A stretch of 64,000 nucleotides of DNA from Hymenolepis diminuta (Eukaryota > Platyhelminthes > Cestoda > Cyclophyllidea > Hymenolepididae): contig CAADRB010000002.1 in assembly GCA_900708905.1 (NCBI GenBank), positions 1,959,830-2,023,829 on the forward strand. Direction: 5' to 3'. Below the pieces are notes generated by a model, which saw only the letters and a list, made by a program, of their open reading frames with translations, was not told the DNA's origin and did no database searches. A program made the position numbers and the translations under genes. Shown piece after piece: positions 39,101-50,860 of this stretch (position 1 is its first letter; every line of letters begins with the position of its first letter).

Positions 39101-40196
39101 TCCATACTAAGGAAATACTCTATTGCCAACAATTTCCCGACGTTGTTCTCACATTTCGCGACATAACCCAAGACAAGCAGACTCTCTATTGCCATGAATT
39201 CCTAAAGGTAAAGTGGAGTTGTGACAGGTACTTTTAGTGGTAGATTGTTCCGTAAAAGTAATATATACCCGAGTTTATAGTGAAGGTGGATTTCTAAATA
39301 GTTATCTTATTTGAAATTCATCATACAACTATCCATCCGTAAGGGAACATTAGATCGAATTTCATTGATGGTATTTAGCATAAATAACTTAAACTTTCGT
39401 GTTTGCGGTTTACGGTTACCTCTTCCTACTGCCTGGTTGAATGTCCCACAATAATTAACTGCTGATCGGTATCCCGTGATTGCTGGACTCGTTTAAACAC
39501 TGGCGTCAATATATTTAAACTTAAATATCGGTTGAAAAATCTGCGCCTTGTAGCTTACTTATAGTTGTTAACAGTTAAGCTTTCCAGCCTATCCTAAACT
39601 TTAGCTCTGACCTTGCGTAGTATGGAATATTCCGATTGAGACTCGAGCGTAATCAACTGAAAACATCTCTTAGCCGCCAGCTCAGATAGAGATCACATTT
39701 TTGACTCTTGGTCTTTTAGACATTCGTAGTTAGCTATTCTCTTTTTTAGCAAATGTTAACTGTTATTCGATTAAAGTTAATCCTGCCACAATTGACTATT
39801 TAGCGTCTGTTTTTCTAGGCGATGTTCAAGCTTCCCGGATCACTTCCGAGATCCCTAATCCGCAAACTTCGCGCAAAATGTCTCGTACAGGTAAAAGCCA
39901 CTCTAGAAGACTTAGAAGCTCAGAAGAGAGATTACTGTGAGCGCATGACAAAACAACAGGAAGAGATCCACCACCGGGGGAATCAACAAGCTTTAACAAA
40001 CGATGAAGACGACACTAAAAACCCTGATAAAGATGTCGACGAAGATTCCTACAGCGAAGAATTCGACGACAACAGCGATGAAGAAAATAGTGACCAAATG
40101 TTGAAATCGCCCAGACAAAAGGATCCCGCAGATGATATTGAATCTTCCCCCTCCTTGAACATTATTACAGCTAATCATGACAACGGGACTCTATGA
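21189..40196 (+). CDS. TBC-domain Rab GTPase-activating protein (GRTP1/TBC1D6 type)
   Basis: Stimulates GTP hydrolysis by a Rab GTPase in membrane traffic (family role). Exons: 21189-21200, 21530-21677, 21713-21871, 21912-22039, 24676-24860, 32826-32934, 39022-39207, 39819-40196; about 434 residues with consistent phases. The first exon (M-D-D-M, then GTAAGG) is the least certain because the frame stays open upstream. The N-terminus TYGFETPDYVSKEDFENFKK and the basic RFCRKGIPAQFRPHVWMTLS open the TBC domain. Both catalytic fingers are intact: IMADIPRTF gives the arginine finger and IGYCQGLNYVAA the glutamine finger. Later blocks KWFICLFADVLPIE, TVLRIFDSLFYEGDKILFR and the end helices LPGSLPRSLIRKLRAKCL match GRTP1 in order. 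A lineage-specific acidic tail follows (DEDSYSEEFDDNSDEENSD). Introns are short at the 5' end (35 and 40 nt) and very long downstream (2,636, 7,965 and 6,087 nt). Confidence 0.9.
22316..22636 (+). other. Unassigned 106-codon open frame inside TBC intron
   Basis: Sense-strand open frame in the 2,636-nt TBC intron. It has no in-frame ATG at its start and contains RSFQVDRLILSFIGGQP and GLLRRTYELSH. It is somewhat less AT-rich than its surroundings. No family was recognised. It could be a remnant of a mobile element, an unused exon or chance. The rest of the intron holds a SINE fragment and an AT microsatellite. Confidence 0.15.
23040..23230 (+). repeat. SINE-like 3' fragment
   Basis: Shares its 3' body with the element at 18.2-18.6 kb: a TTGTTGGAAAATGTTTTCTAAA block corresponds to TTGTCGGAAAACGTCTTCCTAAA there, and both end in a short A/T-rich tail. 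The tRNA-like head is weak or missing. Confidence 0.4.
23313..23338. repeat. AT dinucleotide microsatellite
   Basis: About 26 nt of TA repeats with one G interruption, within a TBC intron. Confidence 0.85.
28490..28580 (+). repeat. SINE-like body fragment
   Basis: TTCCCATCAGGGTGGCTCCATGAT and the following ACTCCTGTCCAAGG resemble the 18.3-18.4 kb block (CTCACTAAGGAGGCTCCATGAT, then CCCTTTACTCAAG). The upstream 28.2-28.4 kb stretch is less AT-rich and may belong to the same old insertion. Confidence 0.35.
28891..28946 (+). repeat. tRNA-like SINE head (A and B box)
   Basis: TTGGCTTAGTAC fits an A box, and GAGTTCGAGATCC about 33 nt later fits a B box. No clean cloverleaf could be folded by eye: the acceptor arm does not pair well, so it is more likely a SINE head or decayed tRNA than a working tRNA gene. 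Confidence 0.35.
29075..29370 (+). repeat. Dispersed repeat family A, copy 3
   Basis: Begins with a GGTAATGTCAAGGTATTAGA head and continues through GATCGTAGGCCTTGTCTCTTCA, the equivalent of the GGTCGGTCTTGTCACTTCA signature, to GAATGATCTTAAGTAG. Order and spacing match the other plus-strand copies. Confidence 0.55.
33475..33800 (+). repeat. Dispersed repeat family B, copy 1
   Basis: An approximately 300-bp element with close similarity to the reverse complement of 43800-44115. Shared blocks include GAATAGATAGAATAAGTCAA, AATTTATTAATTAGTAAATT, AAAACATTTCTTAGTTAGAC and GTGGACACTATAGTGGAGAT. A short stem-loop, GGTGGC...GCCACC, sits near its start. A frame over part of it (SQITHVIRPVRRW) is also open in copy 2 (SQVTHVVRSVRRW). 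It could be a solo LTR, TRIM or SINE-type element; the boundaries are approximate. Confidence 0.7.
37380..37575 (-). repeat. Dispersed repeat family A, copy 4
   Basis: Inverted copy: on the minus strand it reads TTCCCTGGATTGCAGCAAAT, then GGTCGGTCCTGCAGTTTCAT, matching copy 1 and the 50.5-kb copy in order. Confidence 0.55.
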
Positions 40197-40257
40197 CACC
40201 TCGCTTTTTCCTTCTTTACTTCCTTTTATCTTTTTTCTTCCTCTCCCGATTTCGGTG

Positions 40258-40263
40258 TTTATT
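40258..40263 (-). terminator. Polyadenylation signal for WDR5
   Basis: AATAAA on the minus strand about 150 nt past the WDR5 stop codon. It lies between the two convergent genes, so the WDR5 3' UTR would come within about 60 bp of the TBC stop codon. Confidence 0.5.
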
Positions 40264-40410
40264 TATCTCCTCTCCTCGTTGCAGTGTACGTGAAGGTTCC
40301 TTCCTCTTGCATGTACTCTTCAAAAACAAGACAGAGGCAGAATAGAGATTGGAATGAAATATTTTAAAAAAGACTTGCATAAAGGTTATTTCAAGAATGG
40401 GTAGGGGATT

Positions 40411-41930
<1,520 letters not shown>

Positions 41931-43799
41931 TGGTTTTAATCCAATTATTGAACGCCTTCAAGGGTGTAAATTAGTTCAAACTAATGCTGAAGCGTTCAAA
42001 AATTTCGTTTTCCTAAAATAAAAATTTGGTATTAATGTCTGATTTTACTTTAGATAATTATTTCATTGCATGATTTTGATTTTGTAAGTGTTTTGTCATT
42101 TAAAGTTGTCAGAAGTCAATTGTTTGATTTAGCACGTAAAATCCATTCAAATTAGATTCTACCGATTATCTGAATCTGTTAATTTTTTACCTGAAATGAT
42201 TTATTCTGAGACTTTTATCTGCATTTTTGCACTTTTGCCGTTGATTATAATACTGCAGTTTTGCTTCATGTTCATCTTGTTTAATCGATTAGTTTTTGAG
42301 GTTCTCACTTTTCTCTTTGTTCAACTTAAAATTCTTTATTTATTTTTTCTTTCACTTCTGCGTCGTAATTCTTGAGTACATTTTAAAGCAGAAAATTACA
42401 TACTGTAATATTCATTTATCTCAGTATTTACTTATTATGAATAACTATCATACCCCGGTGATTGTTTATTCAGTACTAATCTTCCAATACTCTCCATCAT
42501 CAGTATTTATTAACGTCACTCAAGTTTAAATGAATATATTACTACAAAGTATACAGTTTTGCGATATATGCAATGTATGAAGTAAGGATAGTATAAAACT
42601 ATTTTATTAATAATTGGAACTCTTTACCACTATTAGTTACACTATGTTTATAGGTAACTCACAAAATCGCACATTCCGTAGTCATCATCTTGTCCATTTT
42701 CGTACTGATAATTTGAAACATTTTTGAATTATCTAATCACATATCTATGATAAAATAAGCTTCTTTATGCTTGGCACAAAAAACATATCTCAGCCAATCA
42801 TTCCACAGAGACGGTTGTATATGACTGACACTGCACAAAGAAACGCTCCTGGAGAGACTGAATATTTTTACCGATGCACTGGCCTGGCTTCCTCGACCAT
42901 CGTGGAACTGTTCTTCTGTGTTTTCCTGCTTCACATTACCTCACTTTATTTAATAAATTGTGCAAAGTAATTGGATTCGACTATTTTTGACTGCTTTACA
43001 ATAATTATCATATCCGTCCGATATTCTAAAACTCTAATATTTACTGATTTGAGATATTATTAATATCACTGACATATTTATCCATCGTTTTATTTTTTTA
43101 AAACCTCAGAAACTTGAAATGATGCAAATGAGGGTTAGAAACGTGTCAAAACAGTGCACTTCAGATACTAATCTTCGAAATTTTTATAATGACATCAGAA
43201 GCACTTCATCTAGAATTATATCTTTGATTCCCATGGACCTCTTATATCTTTTAGACACATTATGTAGACTTTAATTTACTTGCTTCATTTAATTTCTTCA
43301 AAATGACTAACTAATCTGGTATTCCTATGATTTTATTAGTACTTATCGTCAAATTAATTGTATCACAATGGCCAATAAATGAAGTGTTATATGTAAGATT
43401 TTATCGGACAATACCTAATCTCTACTAACTATGTCTACTCAGAACAAAGGATTTTTGCAAAGCCAGTTCCTAAAAAATTCATAAAATTGGTCTTTAAATA
43501 AAGTAAAATAATACTGTTAGAGGAGTTCTTAATAATTTTTCGTTTCTCGTATCAATCATGCTAATACCTCATTGAGATATAGTTAACCGAAACAACGTTT
43601 TAATTTCTGATTTTGTCAACTGCATGTTCAAAATTTGAAGGGTTTTTTCGCGCTAATTATGATTTGCCCGCAAAAATCTCCTTGATTTTAAACGAAACAC
43701 AATTTGATTTTATAATGAGACAGTTATATCCGTTATATGAAGAATCGGTATTAATGATCACGAAAAAAGAAAAACGGAGGAAACTTGCTATATGTAGCA
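41931..43799. other. Region upstream of WDR5, no gene recognised
   Basis: Contains the WDR5 5' UTR and promoter. A plus-strand frame at 42767-42970 ends in a hydrophobic stretch (STIVELFFCVFLLHI) and a second one at 43613-43825 is Lys-rich (ITKKEKRRKLA). Neither has clear splice context or a recognised family. Confidence 0.35.
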
Positions 43800-44115
43800 G
43801 ATGTTTATCATCACCTAATGATTAGAAATGATCGACTGGAGATAAGATCTGCACTATAGTGTTCACAGGTCGTCCCGCTGTGTGATTGCGTGTTCGCACA
43901 TAGATACCTAAACGGGTGTCTTTCATCAAGTAGAGACACCGACAGTGAGACATAACTGAAGTCTAACTAAGAAATGTTTTGTACATAAATCTAATTTACT
44001 AATTAATAAATTGAGGTGGCTTGTTTACCACCTCCGAACTGATCTGACGACATGAGTGACTTGACTTATTCCATCTATTCGACCGATGTGGCTCCGCTGG
44101 ACCATGACGTTATAA
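43800..44115 (-). repeat. Dispersed repeat family B, copy 2 (inverted)
   Basis: Reverse-complement partner of the 33.5-kb element. On the minus strand it reads GAATAGATGGAATAAGTCAA, GAGGTGG...CCACCTC (stem-loop), AATTTATTAATTAGTAAATT, AAAACATTTCTTAGTTAGAC and GTGAACACTATAGTGCAGAT. The two copies are similar enough to suggest fairly recent spread or constraint. Flanks beyond about 300 bp do not match. Confidence 0.7.
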
Positions 44116-45915
44116 CAGAACTCAAGAAATGTTTTTTTAATTTTGTGAAGACATAAAGTAACACTAATCCGGATTATAAAGCGAATATAATATTTTGACT
44201 GAGTTAGACTTCGAGCCATCCCCGTAGAAAAATAAGGCAAATATGATGTCACAGCTTTTCCCAATATCAGAACACCATGTACTACGGGTGCATTGTAATA
44301 CCGAAATCCAAAGATGAATGAAGAGAAAAAGAGCAGAAAGGGATAGGGGACTTTAAAGGGGAGAGAGAAGGCGTCTTTACTAAGCCAGTGGAACCTGAGT
44401 AGTGATAAATAAAAGGAATTTATGTATAATGGAGGAGTCGACTGATTTCATCTTTATTTGCCAACGGACAACTAATATAAATAGTCACTTCATGATTAGA
44501 ACTCATAGTGGTATGAGTCAACTGGCACTCATCGTGAAATTGCAGGGGTATCTCCCGCATCAAAATTATTAGTGAAATTTACTGATTCCAAATTATACAT
44601 ACTGTCATGGTGTTTGAGTTAAACAAGCAATGTAATAGCTAAAATCATATCATCTCGTTCGATATTGCATTGTCCGACAATACATTAGCGATTTTTTAAG
44701 ATGAGAGTGTTAGTTTTTGGCGTTGTAAAAGTGATATAATCGCATTTGGGAAATTTTTGATATGCGAGGTTTTATTTGTTATTTATAACACTAAATTTAA
44801 ATTGCTGATACAAATTTGGCACAAATTCACGAGAGCTATTGGTACAAATTTATTGCAAAACATTATTATTTTCTGTACTTAAAGTGTGACTTTGAAGATA
44901 AACATAAAAGATATGTTTCATAAAATACTGATTTTAGATAATTCAAAGTGCGAAAGTCTACCTTTTCTCAATCCAAATTTGTGACTGTGTCATAGAGACT
45001 CAATCAACTAAGTCTACTAGCTTTTCTGTAACTTTCCAGATGCCAAAGATATTAAAGAGCTATTTTCTTAAGTGTTATTTTTCTCTCCATCTCTCACAAA
45101 TTCTCTCTCTCGTTCTCACTCTTATCTTTATTTCTAATCATATCCTCTGCTGCTGCTTCTCTTTATCTACACCCCAAAAGGCTTAACTAAATGAACAGGA
45201 AATTCTTAGAATATAAATGCATATATTAAGCGTAGACTGACAAAAATTCTTGAAAAGGCAGTAGTAAAACCACCATGTAAACGGAATTAATCAAAATTGA
45301 AGGATGTCAACGTATTTTTATGACTCAACGTTTGACTATGTTAATAAATGGCCTATACTTGAATGCTTTGAAATTATGATAAATGCCTTTCCGTGGGAAA
45401 TTTCACTTTGCTTTATAACTAATTTCTAACAATATGACCATAAGCATAAATATTAGTCTTCTCGAGGCTCTAACATTCCATTAAATCTTTGTCTGAATTC
45501 AAATCCGCGATGTCTGGAGGATGGTCTAATAGGATATTCTTAAAATTTTACTGGTAGGATGATAATACTAACATAATTTTATCATAGCGGAGCCAACCAA
45601 AGTCCTAGCTGATATCAATTAAATTTTAGTTCAACGGTCAGACGCTTAAGTTAATTCAATCCATTTTAACTAATATGCAGTAATTTAATAATCTATTGAA
45701 ATTTATATATTTGAGTAAGAAACTAGAATAATTAAAAGAAGCTTGATATATTATGCTAAAAAGTCCATAACAGCAGTTTTATTTTGTCATTTAAATTTAT
45801 TAAACCAAAAGGTCCTATCAGTGCTAAAATTAGGCTAAGAGTATATGGCTTTAAATATTAGATTCACGAAAGAAAGGGAATAAGAATATGAAACTGAAAG
45901 TTATCGTTCTTGGGG
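44116..45915. other. Intergenic, nothing recognised
   Basis: AT-rich with a purine-rich stretch near 44.31-44.38 kb and a CT-rich stretch near 45.09-45.17 kb. No gene-like frame was seen on either strand. Confidence 0.4.
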
Positions 45916-46133
45916 TCAGAGATTTCTGTCCAGTCCACGTTTATTTTGGCATTGCTTTGTCCTTAAGATATACATGGTTTGAGCATTTGGAAGTATTCCG
46001 TTTAGATAAAGCGCAGCCTGGATGAGAGTTATAAGTTTTCTCATGAGTGGAGGTTTGTACTTTTCTCCATTTTTGTAATCCCGCATTTTACAAACCAGTT
46101 CACATTCGCCTTGTATTGGCAAGAGGCATTTAC
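45916..46133 (-). CDS. Candidate terminal exon of a small cysteine-containing protein
   Basis: A strong acceptor (TTTATTTTCGATTTCAG) opens an exon of 72 coding residues ending in TGA at 45918-45916. It begins x-KCLLPIQGECELVCKMRDYK and continues with a helical segment (LMRKLITLIQAALYLNGILP) and a last Cys near the end (TKQCQNKRG). Four Cys (C-x8-C-x3-C and a distal one) suggest a secreted or disulphide-bonded product. No family was recognised. It requires an upstream exon leaving one base in phase. A signal-peptide-like ORF at 48163-48065 could supply one if spliced at a weak donor, which is speculative. A related fragment (RKCSYKGKW) appears on the same strand near 46.79 kb. Confidence 0.3.
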
Positions 46134-46944
46134 CTGAAATCGAAAATAAAAAAATTCGGCAGTGAAACCACTCAGAACTTCAGCAAAGAAATTAAAAATC
46201 TCTATTTAATTTCATTTAAGATCTAAGTCAACACAAATATATGAGAATACATCTTATTCTAATAATATTAAGTTCTGGAAACTTGTTTGAATTCCCTCTA
46301 AAAGAAAGGAGGAGAAGTGAGAAAGCGGAAGAAGAAAAAATAGAAGGGGGAAAATGTTATTTGAGAGATTTGTAGGAATTTCCTCAACTACTTGGCAATT
46401 CAAGTCTGTTACGGCTGAGTGAATTATTCGCCTCAATGAAGAAGAGAGAAGCTGATTAACTGCCAGCCACAAATTCTTCTCTCACCTAAATCCTTCTCTC
46501 CCTCACTTCGACTCTCCTGTGATTTAACAAGCCCCTTATCTTTCACTCACTTTTTCTCCCGTAAATTTTCTTCGTTTTTTTCATTTAAAGATAGTTTTCA
46601 GTCTTGTTTTCAAGTACAACTTAATTTAATAATCAAACAGAAGTAATGTCAAACAACAGTCATTAAATCACTTAAAGACAATGCCCCAAGCCTTTTGTCG
46701 CTTAATAGAACTTGAAAGTAGAACATAGATGAGGTCAGGATCTAGCATGATGGAATAGAGAAAGCTTGCTGACCATTTGCCCTTGTATGAACATTTACGA
46801 GCATTTGTGAACTCTAACAACACAAGATGTGACAGACAAAGAGTGTGTATCATGATGTATTTGTTAGTTTAAAGTAGAGAGAACATGCTAAGCTATTCCT
46901 TTCTCAAGTTTCTGCGAATCTAACCATGAATAGGATATGAGAAA

Positions 46945-47230
46945 AGAGGCATAGAGGCAGAGGTTAACGAGCACGCCTATGAAGCCACAGGTCACGAGAT
47001 CGATGCTCATCAGAGCACGTCTAGCAATGTGGATGGCTGACCGCACTGATTATGTCTGGCTAATGATGGGATTGGCAAATGCAAGTTAATCGTTAGATCG
47101 GTTCCAGGGTGCCTTCCACTTAAGTGCTAGTCACAGTCCTTTCAATGGACTCAAGAAGTTTTGGAGAGCCTAAAAAAGGCATTAATGCTGGTTATTAGAG
47201 CAAAACTCAGTGCATAGAAATTAGAGGGCC
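46945..47230 (+). repeat. tRNA-derived SINE-like element, copy 2
   Basis: Clear tRNA-like head: AGGCAGAGGTTAACGAGCAC (A-box region), an anticodon-arm-like CGCCTATGAAGCC, then GGTCACGAGATCGATGC (B-box region). The following body ATGGCTGACCGCACTGATTATG matches the 18.2-kb element. The B box has drifted from the consensus, so it is probably inactive. Confidence 0.6.
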
Positions 47231-48064
47231 CTGAAACGTCGATAAAATAATGAAATAGAAAAGTCGAATAGTATCTTGATACGTTTATCAGGACGAAACC
47301 GTTCATTTTTACAAAATTATGCCAAGAGTCAACTTTGAATGTTTGTTTCTTTTAAATTGATGATGTGCGTTTACTGAGATAACTTTTCATAATTCTTATT
47401 TGATGTGATCTAAGTTAAACGACAATTTTAGCTTGTCAGTGTCAGATATTATTAAAATTGATGACATTCAAAATCAAAAGATAAATATCTAGAAAAAAAT
47501 GTTTTAATTAGCTAGAGATATCGAGGGCAAACATATTTACTAGTAGTACCACATTGTTATGATTTGAACATTGAATAATTAAATTACACTATTAGCATTA
47601 CGTTTTGTTTAAAATATGAACGAACTAAAATATATTCCCCACCCCACTAAATAATATTTTAAAATATATTTTTAAGAATTATAAATAAAATATATCAAGT
47701 ATTACTAATTCGGAGAAAATTGCTATTAATCATTATTTTTCCGAGAAAAAATAAAATCATTTAATGCACTTGCTTTTTAATTATAATTTGTTACGTCTCA
47801 ATTAATTTCATAGGATTTTTGAAAACAATGGCGCTCACCTCTTGCTATGTTAAGAAGAGTTGAGTTAATCTGTTCAGAAAATGTTTAAATTATTTGAATT
47901 TCCCAACGGGAATAAAATTGCAGAAAGCGCTCAACAACAAATGTTTTTATTGTCTTTTTTCTCTTTCCCCAACCAAGGCTACAGTTTCAGTACCTATACA
48001 CTCACACGAAGTGGACAACGCAATCAACTAATTAGAAATTATTTCTAGCCTTGATAGCAGTGGC

Positions 48065-48163
48065 TTAAGTGAAGTGGCGCTTATATTTATGGGCACTGCA
48101 AGAGAGGCCAACGAGAATGACCGAAGCCGACATCGCTGCCACCACTATCCAACTTTGCTGCAT
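48065..48163 (-). other. Short ORF resembling a signal peptide
   Basis: A 32-codon minus-strand frame starting MQQSWIVVAAMSASVILVGL then SCSAHKYKRHFT, in a locally GC-richer island. The hydrophobic core followed by small residues resembles a signal peptide. TATTTAAAAG lies about 95 nt upstream. It could be the first exon of the Cys-containing candidate 2 kb downstream, but the only usable donor (GCA|GTGCCC) is poor. Confidence 0.15.
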
Positions 48164-48199
48164 AAGGAGGCAGTTTGCAGGAAGGGGAGATGAGATAGA

Positions 48200-50520
48200 G
48201 TAGAGTGGAGTAAAATAGTTTTAGGCAAATTAATACTACCATAAGCACTACTTTTAAATACTGTAAACGGGCGCCGGAAGAAATTCACTCCCGGAATAAC
48301 AATTTGGCTCAAGGACTAGTATGGGGAGAGTACAGGGAGTAAGGTGAAGGGGATCGGTCATAGATGAACAAAATTGGGAACCGTACTCTCAATTAATTAA
48401 TTATATTTACATATGCGTTCCTCCAAGCTTGAACCGAAATTTACCGCCTGAAGGAGGCGAAATTAGATGCCGTTTTTGTCCTTCCTTCTTCAGCAAAAGA
48501 AGTTCATTCAAACAGGAGATATCTTGGGACGATTTAATTTGAAAGAGGAATAATATTCTTCATGAGTTCGATACTATAATTCAATGATGGAAATGAATGA
48601 ATTTGAAAGTTGAAGCTGAAACTTCATAAAAATTTTAGATTATTAACGGTTCTAAGCTAGCTTTTAGGTATATACATAATTAGCATTTATGAATCAATAG
48701 AAGTAAAATGTCTTTTAATACAATTTCGTTCGAAGGTGAAGAGTATATATTTTATATGCTACACATATTTTTTAAATTAAAGTTTCAAGGATGGCACAGA
48801 ACACTATTAGGATGTCCAAGCTAATATTTTAGACGACTTGTCAATAAAGAAATGACTTATCATCAATCAGCGCTGTTGAGAGCACATTGTACCCAAGGCC
48901 ATTATCACCAAACACATGGCCACGTCTAAGAAACTCCAAAAGAGGCTCGAGCCACCGCTAGGCTGTAATCCTTCAATTCCTTTGCTTTCTTAACTAACAT
49001 ACGTAGATTTTTAAGTTCAAATGCTGGTTTCTGAGGGCCTAAAAATAATGCTCAGGTACATTTAGGAAAGCGTTTAACTACGCCCATTTTGGGTAGAGAT
49101 CGACAACATGATGCGTCCTCGTTGAGAGCCTCGAACTCTACCACCCTCTATGTTCGCTCACTGGATATGTGCAGATGGGAGTTGGACCTACTCTAGCATG
49201 ACAGCCGTACACGGTGACCAATGCTTAATGGCACAGAGCCTAAATTCATTAATAACTTTTTTGTAATTCTACCCTGTGACCAATGGGTATATACTACAGT
49301 AGAAAAATCCATGACGCTAAGCATTTCCGTATACGATTTACTGTTCTTCCCATACCTTTTAACTGTAAGGATACAAGAGAATGATCTTTACAAGACTATA
49401 TAGACTCTTTCTTACCAAACACCTGCGTAATAAGGAACTCAATAGAAGTTTCTATTAACTTCCCCGTTAAATCTTATTCCAGAATAAAGCCAATGCTTTT
49501 GTAGTTGTGGATTTTAAAAATACATTTAATAAATACAAAATGGCAATTCTTTGTTTTAATTAACCTACAGCAATTCGATGTTTCCATTTTAATAGCAAAT
49601 AAGATTTGGCAATAAATTTGACCTTCTATGTGCGAAAAATCAAACGATATCAAATTGTCTTGGTTGTGCTTACATAAATGAAGGGATCCTGTTAGTTTAT
49701 GAAGCTTCTTACTGATTTGACTATTTGGGTGGTCCCGAATAATAATTTGGAGTATGACTGCTTTGGAAGGTTAATACATAAAAGAATTCCACTTTAAGTA
49801 TTCAAACTGTGTTTAGCCGTTTTATTTTTAAACAGCAGAGACCAAATTTATTTACAAAGACCGATCGTATTCTGATAACCAGATTATGATAGGGTTTGTT
49901 ATCCTTTGAAAGTTCCGTAAGATTAGTTTAATATTTCATTTTTCTCCTCATCAGGGAAATTGCAAGTTCGATCCCCATATATTATTCAATTTTCTAATAT
50001 TTATTCGCAAACTGATGATTTCGTATCAGATCACTATTCACCGAATTTATTACGAATTTTGAGATTATACTCACTTATAGTATACAACGTCGGCTTTGCT
50101 ATAAAACCTCATAAATGAAAGGATTCACATACAGCTATTTCGATTTCTTCTTACAAAAACGCTGCTTATTTTGTAGTGTTCTTTATCTGTCTTCGATATT
50201 TAACTTAATGCTGTACTAAGAAAATTAAAAATTTAATTTCGGTAATTTTAGTAGAAAAATTTTTAATTAATGTTAGCCGAAATGGACAAGAGAGAAACCA
50301 GTATGTATTGCACTAATTTCCCACAATCTTGTCCTTTTCTAGTAAGGAAACATATAAAAAACTGTGAAATTGCACTTATTTTAAATTTCAAATTCATTTA
50401 TTTCCTAAATTTGACCTAAGATTTAAAGCGATTTAGTTTGTATTATTGCCTATAGTAATACAAATAAGATTTTAAATTTTTGTATGTGGGAAACAACTGA
50501 AAGCGGTTAGTAGAAAGTCT
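48200..50520. other. Intergenic with possible old repeats, no gene seen
   Basis: A B-box-like AGTTCGATCCCC occurs near 49965-49976 without a convincing A box. The stretch 48.84-49.22 kb is less AT-rich and has SINE-like phrases (CTGAGGGCCTAAAAATAATG), possibly a decayed insertion. Confidence 0.3.
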
Positions 50521-50860
50521 TGTAAATGATTGAGGAGAGGTGATCAAAAGTACGCTCTGATCAACGTCAAGATAGTGAAGGATCTAGCTTCATTTGATTT
50601 GTGAATTCAAATTTTATAATATTTATAAAATAGGTTACTCATGTTCGAAATTTCAAATTTAATGAATCGTCCCCTGGATTGTAGCAAATGCTTATTTACG
50701 ATGTTCAGTTCTTATTGACCGGTTTTTTAAATCAGGAATGGTCGGTCTTGCCGCTTAAGTTACTTTCTATTCCAGGGTGTGAAAATTTAAATAATCTTAA
50801 ATGATATTCCGCAGCTTGCGGTCTTAACACGGCAGAGATAGAACAGCTAAAAATTTAAAA
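50520..50860 (+). repeat. Dispersed repeat family A, copy 5
   Basis: CCCCTGGATTGTAGCAAATG, then ATGTTCAGTTCTTATTGACC, then GGTCGGTCTTGCCGCTTAAG, then CTTGCGGTCTTAACACGGCA: the full block order of the family. A partial head of another copy lies near 51.04-51.11 kb (GGTTAAAGGGGTGGGCGGAA then GATGATATCAAGATATC). Confidence 0.6.

Noticed and set aside
39993..40178. Minus frame opposite the TBC acidic tail
   Set aside because: Antisense of GAT/GAA-rich codons; the Ile/Val-rich translation is an artefact.
48065..48200. GC-rich patch at 48.1 kb as a CpG-type promoter
   Set aside because: Too short and without a supported downstream gene; kept only as a speculative signal-peptide ORF.
49960..49980. 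AGTTCGATCCCC as a tRNA gene
   Set aside because: Only a B-box-like sequence; no A box at the right distance and no cloverleaf.
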